DNA of 64,000 nt, from contig OX424567.1 in NCBI GenBank assembly GCA_949152475.1, positions 25,135,402-25,199,401 of the forward strand. The letters run 5' to 3'. The notes below the pieces were generated by a model, which worked only from the letters and a program-made list of their open reading frames with translations, did not search any database and was not told the origin of the DNA. Below, piece by piece: positions 1 through 11,600 of the stretch. The DNA is from Terebella lapidaria (Eukaryota; Annelida; Polychaeta; Terebellida; Terebellidae). Numbering within the stretch: the stretch's first letter is position 1; every line of letters begins with the position of its first letter. A program made the translations under genes and the position numbers.

Positions 1-75
1 TTTGTTATGGTCATCATCAAAATCTGACTGTTTTAGTGGTAATAGATTGATACTTACTTCCATTATGGATGCAAT
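1..75. repeat. Partial copy of a dispersed module ending in CAGATTTTGATGATG
   Basis: The first ~60 bases carry TCATCAAAATCTGACTG followed by GGTAATAGATTGATA. The same module is at 7330-7385 in the same orientation, around 6910-6985 as a hairpin, and inverted at 20300-20360 and 28700-28755. It is truncated by the window edge. It looks like the conserved end of a dispersed repeat, not a gene. Confidence 0.6.
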
Positions 76-129
76 GTTGTTAAAGGTTAGCGATATATTG
101 TAGGTTGAAAGAAATTATAAACTCCTCAT

Positions 130-389
130 AACGTTCACCACCATGACAACATCATGACATACCGTAATGGATCGATCAAGTGCTTGGACGCTCTTGTCAA
201 AGAATTTTTACCCCCGGGAGCCGGGGCTCTCTCAATACAGATAATTATTCAAAGGGGGTGCTCACTCAAGGGAGGCCTTATTTCTCGAAAAATTTGTACC
301 ACCCGGATCTTAATGGAGGGATCAATGCGCTCTTTTAAAAGACATGCGCTTAATCGAGCCAATACGGTATTCAAAAGCAGTGATCTCAC
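130..389 (-). other. Intron sequence of the left trefoil gene, homologous to 44665-44840 on the opposite strand
   Basis: The sequence just after the donor at 389 (AGATCACTGCTTTTGAATAC on the minus strand) reappears with modest divergence at 44680 on the plus strand, down to a shared CACCACCATGACA stretch. The left copy has about 90 extra bases. This shows that the inverted duplication originally reached into the trefoil gene on both sides. Confidence 0.7.
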
Positions 390-591
390 TTGGGAAGAAA
401 CACCAGTTAACACCAGTTGCCGGTACGTTGTTATAGCAACAGTAGCCATGGAATCTCAGTTCACAATCTTGCTGGCTGATACCCGGGTATCCACACTCAA
501 TCCTGTTGTTGTCCGGGACTTCATCACAACCGCTGCTCAGGACCAACCCACAACAGCTCAACAAACACCCTATCGTCAGGAGAAGCTGCAT
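390..591 (-). CDS. Secreted trefoil (P-type) domain peptide, first coding exon, left copy; partial
   Basis: The exon starts with an ATG at 591 and encodes a typical signal peptide of about 20 residues (MQLLLTIGCLLSCCGLVLSS) followed at once by a P-type trefoil domain. The six cysteines and signature residues are visible: C, ten residues, then IECGYPGIS, a cysteine, CC, and NWCFFP. Trefoil peptides are secreted, disulfide-knotted proteins linked to mucus and epithelial protection in animals. A good splice donor (CCCAA followed by GTGAGA) sits right after the CFFP motif, so coding should continue beyond the left window edge; without splicing the frame runs to a stop near 322. A pyrimidine-rich acceptor-like TTATTTCAG lies just before the ATG, suggesting a 5' UTR intron. 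The gene points away from the left RNF103-like copy, as its partner does on the right side. Domain identity is confident; the number of domains and exact function are not known. Confidence 0.85.
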
Positions 592-1120
592 GACTGAAAT
601 AACAAACTTTGATACTTATGTCGGCCACATAACTTATTACCACATAAAGATGGTTTTATGTTGCTCAACTCACCACCAATTAACAAAGGGGTGGACAACA
701 ATATATTGTGACGTCATCTGCAAATCCTCTATTTCTCGTATTTCCATATCTCGCCATGTTTTTATTAAAATATACAACGTGCAAAGAGTTCCCAAAATGC
801 AATATTATTGTTGTACATTCACGTGTGAATGAATACAATCAATGCTACGTCACTTTATATTTGAGTATTGTATTCACAATGAATAACAGTACAACAGTAC
901 GAGAATGAGTACAAAACATTTCAGCAGTTGGAAAACGTCTTACCTTGTTTGCTCCAGCAATCTCTGATGAACAATGCTCGATACCTTTAACTAGAGATAT
1001 TGGTAGTGATTTTCTAAACCCCAATGCTACATTCCCGTGATCCTGGGATTATATTATACTCTTGGTCTGTGATCAATAGTCTGATAAACGCTGGTGTGAG
1101 CCGACACAGCACTTAGTGGG
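592..1120. other. Gene-free stretch
   Basis: AT-rich sequence upstream of the left trefoil exon. I see no coding signal, tandem repeat or clear palindrome; the 5' UTR exon and promoter of the trefoil gene may lie here but cannot be placed. Confidence 0.4.
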
Positions 1121-1124
1121 AGGA

Positions 1125-3300
1125 CATGCAGTTTACCGGCACTCACGGGCGCAGAACTGTTTCGCTATGAATGCCCTACGCGATATTTTATGATACATCC
1201 TACGCGGTGTTTATTCCCTTTACCGACTAACAAACTAGACAAACACGTGCTTACGAACCAAAACTTCAGCAAAAGTGAGTTTCAGTAAAAAACCTCCATA
1301 CAGCAGTCGTTTGCTCACCAGTGTTGATGATATATGTGCAGAAAATGAGGGCTGTTTGTTTCTGAACAGTGATGACAATATATTTACTCAGCAATATTGG
1401 AAAATTTGTCACTTCTGTGATGTGTTACAGTCAAAGATCAAAATACAAGCATCATATTTGTGTTTCATGAATCATGTGATGTATATTTTGCGATTTATAT
1501 GTCGGAATCATGGTAAAATTTTCATTGCACCTGATACCCTTTACGGAACAATGTCACACACAAAGCTTCCCTTGTCGCATGGTGCCGCTACCCCTTACAC
1601 ACTGCGCCATCATAATAGGTTTAAAGCAAGTTCAGTTTAGAAGCACTTTCACTTTTATTACATATCGGGTACTTTCTATTCCAGGTTCTATGTTGTTCTT
1701 GGTATTCAAATAAATCATACGTATTATCATTTGTTAGATGGAATTCTTGCCAGTGGTTGGAGGCGGAGAAGTCCCTGCAGTGTCAAGAGAAGGGATATTC
1801 AGCAACGTTGAAATATTTTTATTCTGCATTGGTTGGATTGCGTTGTGAATGTAAAGGCAATCCTTTGTGTATTCTGAATGCGTTCTTCTTTAACTACTTT
1901 TTCAATCGCTGGATCCGTCCTGCATTTTTAAAGCAACTGCATGCCTTCGAATGTATGCAATATTTTTTTTCAAAACTAAATTTCATTGGAAATCGTCTGA
2001 TACAAACAACAAAACGTGCTCACATTGGTTTTGACGATTATAGTCCGTCCGAGTTTACATCAGTTTTAACACACATTTTATGCCAGTTCTGTATATAACA
2101 AAGGAAGTGTATCCATCAAACCCGAATGTAAACAAATGCTCAAATTGCCCTCAAAAGTCCACATCGTGTACATTCTCCAGTTTTTATCTGTATATATAGT
2201 GTTGTTTTGAGAAGATAATCAGTGATATACGGTGGTGTGCGTGGAATTGTCAGTCCATCTTGCACTTTTATGCTTTGTTTACATCTGCGTGTGATGGATA
2301 CAGTTCCTGTGAACCGCCTATTTACGTGTGAACCGCCTGTTCAAATAAGCAAAATTTCGCAAAGCCTGGGTTGCAGACATAACATTTGATGTGAGTACGT
2401 CTCGTTGAGTAAATTTCACATGTTTAATACGAAATATAGTTTTTGAAAAATATTGCCTGTTTTCGAAGGCAGTTGCTTTAATATTGTGTGTGAAGACTAC
2501 ATGTAAGATATATTGTCATATATAGATGTGTTAGTATGTCTTTATTACGAATGATGACAACAAAGGACATTTCTCAAACTCCTTCTCGGAGTTGTCCTTC
2601 AAAATGACAAGACCTCACATAAAAATGGAAAAATGTCAATAAAATGGGACAGGAATGTGCCAAAGGTCCTTGATTATTGGTGACAATACGTACACAGTTT
2701 TGGTCGCTCCATTTCTCTGAAATACAAGTTTGAAATATCACTATTCGTTTTCAAATTTAGCAACTTTTCTGCACAAAGTTTTCAGGACAAAGTGTAGTAA
2801 AGGGAAACATCTCGGAAAATGACACTTAGTAAAGGGAAACATAACACTGCATGGAGGGTATCATCAGCAAATATTCCGCCAGTGATTCAAATGAACAAAA
2901 AACATTGCACGTTGAGGATTATTAATTCGTGTGGTGAGTATTTCAGTTATATACACCTATACAATATTTCCGAAGTGCCAGTGAGTACTGTTTTACCACA
3001 GATACTGATAAAACCACATTCTCAATGACGGCGATGAGAACAAGTAATGTATTTGCATCTTATATGTCCCTACGTGCGATCTGTGTCATCCATCAGTATT
3101 TCAGAAATACAAATATACTACCTACATGCTTCACTCCTGTGTGTGTGTCCAGCTGGCACTGGAAATTTTCACCTGAGCACGTGTTTTGGTAGTGTGTTAA
3201 TCGGTAGAGGGAATCAACTCGGCGTAGGGTGTATCATTGAACATCGCGTAGGGCATTCATAGCGAAACAGTTCTACGCCCGTGGCACTGCGGCTGCCTCA
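1125..3300. mobile_element. Long-TIR foldback element, about 2.2 kb
   Basis: About 130-150 bases at the left end (around 1125-1270, including GAACTGTTTCGCTATGAATG and CCCTACGCG) recur as an inverted copy at about 3170-3300. The two inverted copies are roughly 85-90% alike by eye. The interior holds only short unrecognised frames, so the element appears non-autonomous. A target-site duplication could not be fixed. Confidence 0.6.
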
Positions 3301-4630
3301 TCCGTTGCGTCAATTTAAAGCCAGTGACGTCATAATGTGTGAACATGCTATGAACAATATTTATGTTCTAAGGAGATAAACACAATCACACGTATTGTGA
3401 ATATTGGAAATATGTAAGAGTTACATTGATATGTATAAATATATAATTTTGCATACTGCTCAGGCAGAGTTCAAGCGGACTGTGTCCAGACGAATATGTT
3501 CATAATGTTTCAATCTATTTTTTTCCAACCCCTGTATATCATTTCATAGACATGGTTTTTAACATGCGAGGACATGTGTCATTTGATTTAGAACATCCAT
3601 ATCAGTGGTTTCCAATGTAATATGCATGAGCTAGCTATTTTTGTATGCCAGCTCACGTTGTTGTTTCATGTTTAGTCTATTCGATGTCCAAACTTGTACT
3701 GTTTAGCCCAGTGTTCGGTAAGCTAATTTATTATTACACATCTGCCACCTGCTGAACTATAACTGATCATTAGCCATTACCATAGATGCCTTCATGTATA
3801 GTTTAAAATAGTTTTAATGGTGTATCATATTCACATTTCGCTTTCATGCGTCGTAGATACAAACCCAATGTGTTAACTAAGATCGTTAGAGACACATGGA
3901 CATCGAGAGACACATTATTCATGGAAATGTGTGTTTTTATGAGACAAACACCCATTTATGCTGGTATATGGTTCATTGTGGAGTTTAGCGTTACCGTGCG
4001 ATCCGCATGTTTGCCTGCATGTCTACCAGCTGATTTGAAAAAGCTATGTAATCAGATACATAACGAATCAAATTGTACAAGTTAGATCGAACCATTTTCA
4101 CAGATCAATATATGGAGGAACGTTTCATTCAATCATTCTCACTATTTTTTTCGCAACACTATTTACTTGTTTCCGAAGTTAACTGTGAGCATTGGGTGTA
4201 TGACGATAGCAAGTTTGATTATTTTACGCTTACTATTTCATTGCATTCATATAGATAAGCTTGTGCTCTCAAATTGAGTTGTGAGTTACCTTCTTGATTC
4301 GTCTTGGGAGATATTTTTAATTATTGAACTGGCTATAGGGGAGTATATACACTGAATGCGGATATTATCAGATGTGACACTTGGACACAACAATAATGTA
4401 CGTTGTCATTGAGCTAATTACATTCTAAGGAATTTTTATTTGACGCAATGCACACTTCTGTGGGTCCATGGTGTTCGTAAAGGTAGTTATATCCTCAACA
4501 ATTCAGTCTTTAGATGTCACAATACCGTTAAATATTAGCTTGTGATATGTATGCATAAATGCTTAGATGATATTTGGTGTTGTTATGTTGGAGAAACATC
4601 TGCATTAGGTGTACATTTGTCATTAACTTT

Positions 4631-4698
4631 AGAACCTGGTGAAAACACACTTGCCCGATTTTGGCGACCACGTGCGATCTGTGTTTTCACCAGGTTCT
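4631..4698. repeat. Short perfect-stem palindrome inserted in duplicate D1
   Basis: AGAACCTGGTGAAAACACA at 4631 is mirrored by TGTGTTTTCACCAGGTTCT ending at 4698, leaving a loop of about 30 bases. Duplicate D2 lacks it, so it belongs to an insertion in this copy. It may be a very small foldback element. Confidence 0.65.
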
Positions 4699-5199
4699 CT
4701 AGTTTCCTCCCATTATAACGCCAACGAGAGATATTAATATCAGCATATATACTTGTTCGTCAATTGTAGTAAAATAAATAAAGTTTACATTCTTTCACCT
4801 CAGCGTCAGAGTAGAACACCTATTGAGAAGCACATGCAATAACATAAATTTCAAATATTATTGAAGTGAAAAGACAAAGTCAAATCACGTTTGTAATTTT
4901 ACCTTGTTGAGGATTTGATCATCTTCAAACAAGATTTGTACAACTGATCAACAATAGCAAGATATGACACTCAAACGGGGTATCGTCTGTTGTCTCTACA
5001 TCTTCCGTGAAGATATTCGAGTTATCATGGTTTTAGAAATTGATAACAAAATATTGGTGTCAATAGATAGGTTAGTACTTTCAAACGAACGAACCTTCTA
5101 TAATTTTTAAACTGAATTTATGTGGTACATCATCACAACTTTGCATGCAACAAGCATGATGTGAAGACTCCGCTGATTGTTATACATATACAGTATTAA

Positions 5200-5618
5200 A
5201 GCTATAATCACTTTTAGAATTGACGAATTTTATTCATTTTGTGAAAGCTTCATTTTGTCTATAGAATGAGAAATCGTACAAATTTGGGTATGAAAGTGTG
5301 TATTACGTGTCTAAATTGAGTTTCCAAATCAAGATTCAAATCTTTTTTTCCTCAAAGCGGCCCGCTTTGCGGGCGAGTTCTATACACAATCTGATGACGT
5401 CATTGGTATCTGTCTAGATACTGTGGCAACCGGCAATGTATGCAGGCCGATCATTCTCTATCCACTGTTTTCATGCACGATTAACAGCAATTTTCTGAGT
5501 ATCTGTTGTCGAACTGTGCATATTTCCTATATTTTCCCGACTATCTTGAGATGTACTTTCAAGTTTGCGTGACAAACAAGAAAGCTAAATTGGACTGTTT
5601 TAAAAATTGATTCCAAGT
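5200..5618 (+). mobile_element. TTAA-flanked MITE, copy 1 (419 bp)
   Basis: Flanked by TTAA at 5196-5199 and 5619-5622. Ends are imperfect inverted repeats (AGCTATAATCACTTTTAGAA and, reversed, ACTTGGAATCAATTTTTAAA). The equivalent site in duplicate D2 (26914-26917) has a single TTAA and no element. A second copy of almost equal length lies inverted at 16189-16609. The interior contains a hairpin, GCGGCCCGCTTTGCGGGC. TTAA targets suggest piggyBac-type mobilisation, but a TA duplication would also fit the empty sites. Confidence 0.8.
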
Positions 5619-5699
5619 TTAATACCATAATTGTTCAACAATATTAATTGCTGGACATTTCATACAAAGTATGAGCACCATGATTCTTCACCATAAGCA

Positions 5700-6200
5700 A
5701 AGTAGCGTTCTGGTTTATGAGAAGGGCAGGAGGGCTAGAAGCTCGATCCTCGTAGTGCTTGAGGCGTGTTCTGTTCTGGGGACCAGTAGACGATGCTGTT
5801 GGGAAGAGTATCACAAAAATCCCGAATGAAGGAACGGGCTGTAAAAAGTTGTTCAGGTAGGCTGGCGCAGTTCCATAAGGGCATCTATACTCTCTGCATG
5901 ACGAGCAACCAGTGTAAACTTTTCATGATTGTTGGAATATGTTCGCTCTTTCTAGTCCCTATAAGGAGTCGAGCAGCACCATTCTGCACCCGATGAAGCC
6001 GAGAGGTACTGACTGTGGGCAGTCCATATAAGAGCGATTCACAGTGATCCATGTAAGATGAACGAATGGAATAATTTTTCAAGGGATTCTTGTGTCAAGC
6101 AGGGTGTGATAGTCCTGATGTTTCGAAGCTGCATAAATGATGCTTTGCATGCTAGCCTTGATGTGTGCATCCATCCCTAACAAATATTTGGTAGGGCTTT
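5700..6200 (-). pseudogene. 3' relic of a CR1/L2-type non-LTR reverse transcriptase
   Basis: Frames on the minus strand read, with stops and shifts, the classic C-terminal RT segment: SLLYGLP, then LHRVQNGAARLLIGTRK, then KSLHWLLVMQRV, then TPQALRG. The order and spacing match the end of CR1/L2-like RT proteins. Upstream KASMQSIIY-like residues extend the relic to about 6200. It is truncated and disrupted, so inactive. Confidence 0.8.
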
Positions 6201-6720
6201 GATTTTTTCTTGGGCTATGTTTGTTAATGTCATTTTCAGCATGTATCGCTGGTTAATAGATACATTATCCTGCACCAGCTTATGATTATAGGTGCTTAAA
6301 ATGTTGTGATTGCAGATCGACCACAAACTTCTTTCTAGCTTTTGTGAGTGAAGGTAATGAGGTTTTCGTCTAACCTCTCATATTTATTTTGGTATTCACC
6401 AAAGTCATGGTTACTCTGTGATATGACATGAGCAGTGTTATATCTAGTTAGTTTGAACGGTCTGTCTATTTTTTTCATCTGCTTAAATATGTCGTGATTT
6501 GTTGGTTGAGCTATACATTGTACATCGTAAAATTCACGACTTTGTTTTTTTTTATGTAACAACGAATAGTGGCGTGTTCATGAACTGTACTCTTCAAAGT
6601 TTACTCATATAATGCAGTGATATGTTGAATATGTTCTAGACTACACACACTGCATATTATAGTTTAATATATATCTTAAAAGCAATTTATCAGGTATCGA
6701 GTTGATTATTATAAAACACA
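6200..6720. other. Gene-free stretch
   Basis: AT-rich sequence between the RT relic and the tandem pair at 6727-7400. No frame here resembles a known family, and no repeat partner was noticed in the window. Confidence 0.35.
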
Positions 6721-6726
6721 CTCGAT

Positions 6727-7400
6727 TTGAAGCCATCATTATATTTCTCTTCTAGTGTTGAGCTAGAAATTCCTTGCACTAATTCCACCAGGTGTACAGT
6801 AAAAACAACTACATTAAACACAGTGTCTGCCCCTGATGACGCCAGTGTGTCTTTGGATAAACTATTCGGTCGGGCTTTGTTTCTATTGCAGAGTGTTATG
6901 TTTTACGTTTGTTATTGGCATTATCAAAATCTGACTGCATTGGTGCCACCAATACAGTCAGATTTTGATGATGCCAATAACAATTGATTATCCCTTTTTT
7001 TGGTAATATATTTTTACACTCATACCACTGAGTCGGTGTCATTGCTGGCGGACGTTAAATCTGTACCTGAGGATACCATCAACTGAGTAGCCTTATATTA
7101 TTTAGGTACTTATTACTTGTCATAAATCTGTTCCATGGGGGTTGTTTCGGATTTCTAAATTATTTTCATAGGTTGTTGGGCAGTTGTTTACTAATTCAAT
7201 TATTTGTACAGCATGTACAGTAGAAACAACTACATTTTACACACTGTCTGCCAATGATGACGCCAGGGTGTCTTTGGATAAACTATTTGGTCGAGCATTG
7301 TTTCTATCGCAGAGTATTGTGTTTTATGTTTGTTATTGTCATCATCAAAATCTGACTGTATTGGTAGTAATAGATTGATATTTACACTCCACCTGTTATC
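6727..7400 (+). repeat. Tandem pair of about 200 bp repeat units with a hairpin between
   Basis: Unit 1 (about 6785-6950) and unit 2 (about 7200-7380) are about 85% alike, both containing GTGTCTTTGGATAAACTATT and both translating to SLDKLFGRALFL in one frame. A perfect-looking hairpin at about 6910-6985 pairs TGTTATTGGCATTATCAAAA with its complement. The retained peptide similarity could be chance from recent duplication; there is no start, stop or splice context to support a gene. A weaker third relative is at about 27110-27180. Confidence 0.55.
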
Positions 7401-7817
7401 ATGATTGTTACAACAGGACTGACGTGACATGTATCGCAGTGTATTATATCTCAATATTCTCACGCCAACATTCTACGAAACACCTTATGATCTTTCTGTT
7501 TACTTTAACGATAAAAGGCATTTCAGACTACCAGCGTACCATGATCACCACGAACGTTATGAGGTGGAGTAACATGTGTGGGATTGTCCCATGACAACTA
7601 GTCAACTGCAGTCCATTGGAATCGAATTATAAACATACACAGGTAAATGCTGACTTCAGAATCCGCCTTACATGAAATCAAGTAGTTTGAATATCCCACC
7701 ACTGAACTTCAATGAAAACAATGTAAACCGTTCAAATTTCACAATTCCCGTTTGGTTTTACGGGCATGAAAATGTGTGTACAATCAAAGTCCAAACCAAA
7801 ACTTCGTGATTCATACA

Positions 7818-7823
7818 TTTATT
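7818..7823 (-). terminator. Candidate poly(A) signal of the left RNF103-like gene
   Basis: AATAAA on the minus strand, about 840 bases past the stop codon. It is followed by a GT-rich stretch (TTTTGGTTTGG), as expected for a cleavage site, and is conserved in the right copy at 43955-43960. Confidence 0.55.
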
Positions 7824-8660
7824 CGTATGTTTCACTCAGTATAATGCACTGAATCAAAATTTTCAAGTGAATAATGTAAAACGCCTACAGTTTGTAAATG
7901 TTAAAACCACACCGATGATCAAACAATTCATGTCAAACGAGTTCTGGACTATCATCTGGAATATTCATGTGTTTACAACATGATCAGATTTAATTGGTCG
8001 ATATATACACAGTACTCTGAATGTTCCTCTAAGTTCATGAATGTTCGTGAACCTTCCCAATCACAAAACCAGATCTAACCAGTTCGAATACATCTGTTTA
8101 GATGGAGCTGTGCAAGAACATCTTCATCCAACATCTGGAAGAGGCCAACACTACATAGGCGATACATCATATTGCTGGATTTGGAAAGAGGATGAAATAA
8201 CGGACTACATAAATACTATAAAATCACAAACAGAACATAACACACAAACTTGTCATACATACAATATTAGGTAGCACATTCTATTTTGTGATAAATAAAT
8301 AATCTTACTACAACCATTTGTCATGATCAGAGAGGAGTCGCCAGAGTATTCGCAGTTCTAAAGGCGCGTTGATATGTGATTTGAAAGGCTATCGTCACTG
8401 GATTATTGTTCAATATGTACTGCTGTGTAACTATACTGGTAACAAGAGTACATATATGGTACAAAATCTGCATGGATCGATATACATGTACTTTATACAC
8501 CCGTGACCAATGATTGAATAAAATTCTCTTCAGAATACAAAGGAATAGCAATGAGCTATATATATGTTGTTGCTGCATAATGTGGTAAAGAACTTAGAAT
8601 TTGGTATCGACCGGTTATCAATCGTAGTACGGATACGGATGCATCATGCATACCGAGTTC

Positions 8661-11600
8661 TTAGAGCAGTAGCCACATCTCTCGCAGTACGGCCATGAAA
8701 TGTGTAGTGGCGACGCGACGGATCACCCAGTTTATCGCTATCTCGACGAGGGGAAAGACGGGTTTGATGATGACAACTAGAAACAAGAAGGAGTTGAGTA
8801 CTAAGATAACCCGGAACATGTATGTATTTCTGGTAACCAAGTCCTGGTCACCAATAAGCCACAGCAGTATTATGGCGGGTATAGCAATGATGTTCAGGGG
8901 CACCAGAGCGACCAGACACAGCTCAGAGACAGTGGGCTGGAGGGTTTTCAGAAAGAGAGCCATCGAGTCATAAGTGTGGTACTCTCCAGGCTGAGTACCA
9001 AATATGTACGTCTGTTCTGGCATGATGACCAGGAGACAGGGGACAGGAAGCTTAGAGTCCCCATGGACATGTTTCTCTGATACGTTAATGATCCCAAACC
9101 ATGCTCTCTCTTGAAAGCAGACACTCAAGACGGAGTAGAACATGGGAGTGAATTCATAAGCATTCACCAAGACTACCCTGATAACGTGTTCATCTCCACC
9201 GTACGTCAGCCAGTTGTTCTTGAGTTGGTCGAAGCTTGATATTGGTTTAATTGACGCCCTCGACAGAGACTCGGACAGCCACCGGATGATGGAGTTAGAG
9301 TCAGGTGAGTCGGTGTAACTCCTCACGGTCGCAATCATATTAGTCCCGTTCCAAGCTCCGTGGACCAACAGGAGCCGAGGTTCCGTCCAATCCACAGACT
9401 CACAGTACCTGTGTGAAGTAATCTACACATGAGTGATTGAACATGACTTCGCATCGCCTGTGGTCATTATTAGTCAGTCCCGCAAATGCTGTGTTTGGTC
9501 ACAACCTAGACAACGTTATCGTGGGGGGGGGGGGGTGAAGTGAAGTGGATATTTTCGAACTCACTAGTTTAGCAGCACTTGGTTCTTTGCACTGTGTTAT
9601 GAGTGTTTTGACTATTTAGCGCATTGGTCCTTGATCTTTGAACTCCTTGTAAATAAGTTATATTATTATACGCTAGCCGAATGAAAAGCTTCAGTCGTAG
9701 TATCTTTTTTGAGGGATTTTTTTTTGTTCCCTCCCTTTCACTTACTGTGAATCCAATTTACAATTGAACACAGCCACATCTATGCCCAGTCTGGACACGG
9801 TGCGTGTGAGTTGTAACCATCCTTGAGATGTCATGAAAGTGTTCCGGCCTCTCACGATTTGGACGACGTGGACTTGGTTCAAGGTGCTCATAGCTCCATG
9901 GAACTGGCCGCGATCACCGAACGTCTGGACTACAGGGGTAACCCATGGCCGAGTGGCTAGCGACAGCTCCGCCTCCGTAAGGTTACCTGGAAATAATCCT
10001 GAATAATTGCATAATATCAGATTGGGGTACCGGCGATTATTGCAAATTGATTCGGATCGTAGAGACCCGACTTGCATTTCACGCTCTCTTCTGGAGAAAC
10101 CATTCATGCATTTAACATGTTTAACGAGGTCAGTTTTTTGGTCACCTTACTGGTCAGCGCTGATCAGCTGTTATGAATCAGTTTTACGGTAAACTTGAAT
10201 CTTGTTCAAAATTATAGGATACGGAATGTTATTTCTTACGCGGAATGTTATTTCTTTAACTCTGATAATGGATAAAAATTCAACTATGACAAATTGTGTA
10301 ACTTTGTGCCCATATTCGAATCTGTAACAGGATAAATATACCCACCAAAATCACTGTGATAACATCAACAAGCTTAGATCTTGTTCTAGTGTCTGGTACT
10401 TCAAATGTGTCTCAGTGTGGTGTTCTGATTGCAAGCATAAGTGATGATTTACTAATATATAAAGGATCTTAAAAGTTCTTGGCTAGTTTAATAGATTTGA
10501 TATCAAATGGGCACGAATTTGAGATGCTATTTGTCACACGAAACATCATACGGCTTTTTAACCACATTTTTACTGGATTTACATCGGGTTTTACTGTAAA
10601 TTTGGGGTTGTTTTGGCTACTTGAAATACCCTGTATTTACGTAATTCACCATGGTCATGTTACGTGTTATTAGACGTGTCTAATATCGAAAATATTACAT
10701 GATGTTATTATATTCAATAACACCAGTGTCATGTGATAAATTGTACTCTTGAAACTAAAAAAAAAAACAGCGTGTGTATAAATATAAATCGGTCTCATTA
10801 TGCAGTTCTGAAGAATACTTTGAAGAAATCCTGGAAGGTGAACTGGTTAACGTGAAAAACTTTGAAAAGCCACGGCATTTCAGAAACGAAGTCTAATGAG
10901 GTAAACATCGGCCTCCAAATTGATAAGTCTAAGGTATCTGACAAATCCAATGATTTTCTCCATCTACCGTTGCCTCTTCACTGGTATTCAAACTACCTGA
11001 AGGTCTAGATAAATTTGAGTCATATGAAACAATATTATTCTAGTACTGCTGGCTCTTTTAATTTTCAATGTGTCACTGATGAAGTTGTTCGAAAGGTTTT
11101 CTAAATTCAGATAAAGCTACTGGTTTAGACCAGATTCCTGCACGTTTCGCAAAGGACGATGTCTTGCACTTAACAAACCACTAACAAATATTGTAAATTT
11201 GTCTCTCCTCTCTAGTAAAAACCCTTTGGACCTTGCGGCTAAAATAACCGCCATCTACAAGAAAAACAGTCAAATATTGAATAATAAACAAATATTTATT
11301 GAATAGGTTTAAATTAATATACAAATAGCCAATGTATATCCATTACATTGATATCCCCCACAAAAGTCTCAAGAGCCCCAATGTTTTGGGGGCGGAGTCT
11401 ATTACTCCCTTCCCACTGATTGGTCAGCCAATGGGAGTCCCGGATGTCCCGGATGGGAGGCTGACTGTAGATAAATATTTGTGATCAGATCCTTTCTTGT
11501 TCAATTGTAGCATCCGCGTTTGCAAGTCTCCCTCCCACCCAGCCATATATTTATTAGATTGTAGATGGAGTAATTAGTCATTCTCTCTTTGTTGGATTGT

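Larger units (their letters stand above)
3600..5690 (+). repeat. Segmental duplicate D, copy 1 (direct partner at 25465-26990)
   Basis: From GTGGTTTCCAA near 3606 onwards this segment matches 25465 onwards in the same orientation, with many substitutions, for about 1.5 kb of shared sequence. Shared landmarks include GCATGAGCTAGCTATTTTTG, CACACTTCTGTGGGTCCATG and GACTCCGCTGATTG. Copy 1 is longer because of two insertions, a hairpin at 4631-4698 and a MITE at 5200-5618. No coding potential was seen. Confidence 0.75.

Noticed and set aside
1757..2098. Plus-strand 113-codon frame inside the long-TIR element as its transposase
   Set aside because: Too short, with no catalytic motif or family likeness, and AT-rich composition accounts for it.
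8041..8274. Plus-strand 77-codon frame, considered as a separate gene or a RING exon
   Set aside because: It is on the wrong strand for the RNF103-like gene, is not kept open in the right arm, and has no RING cysteine pattern.
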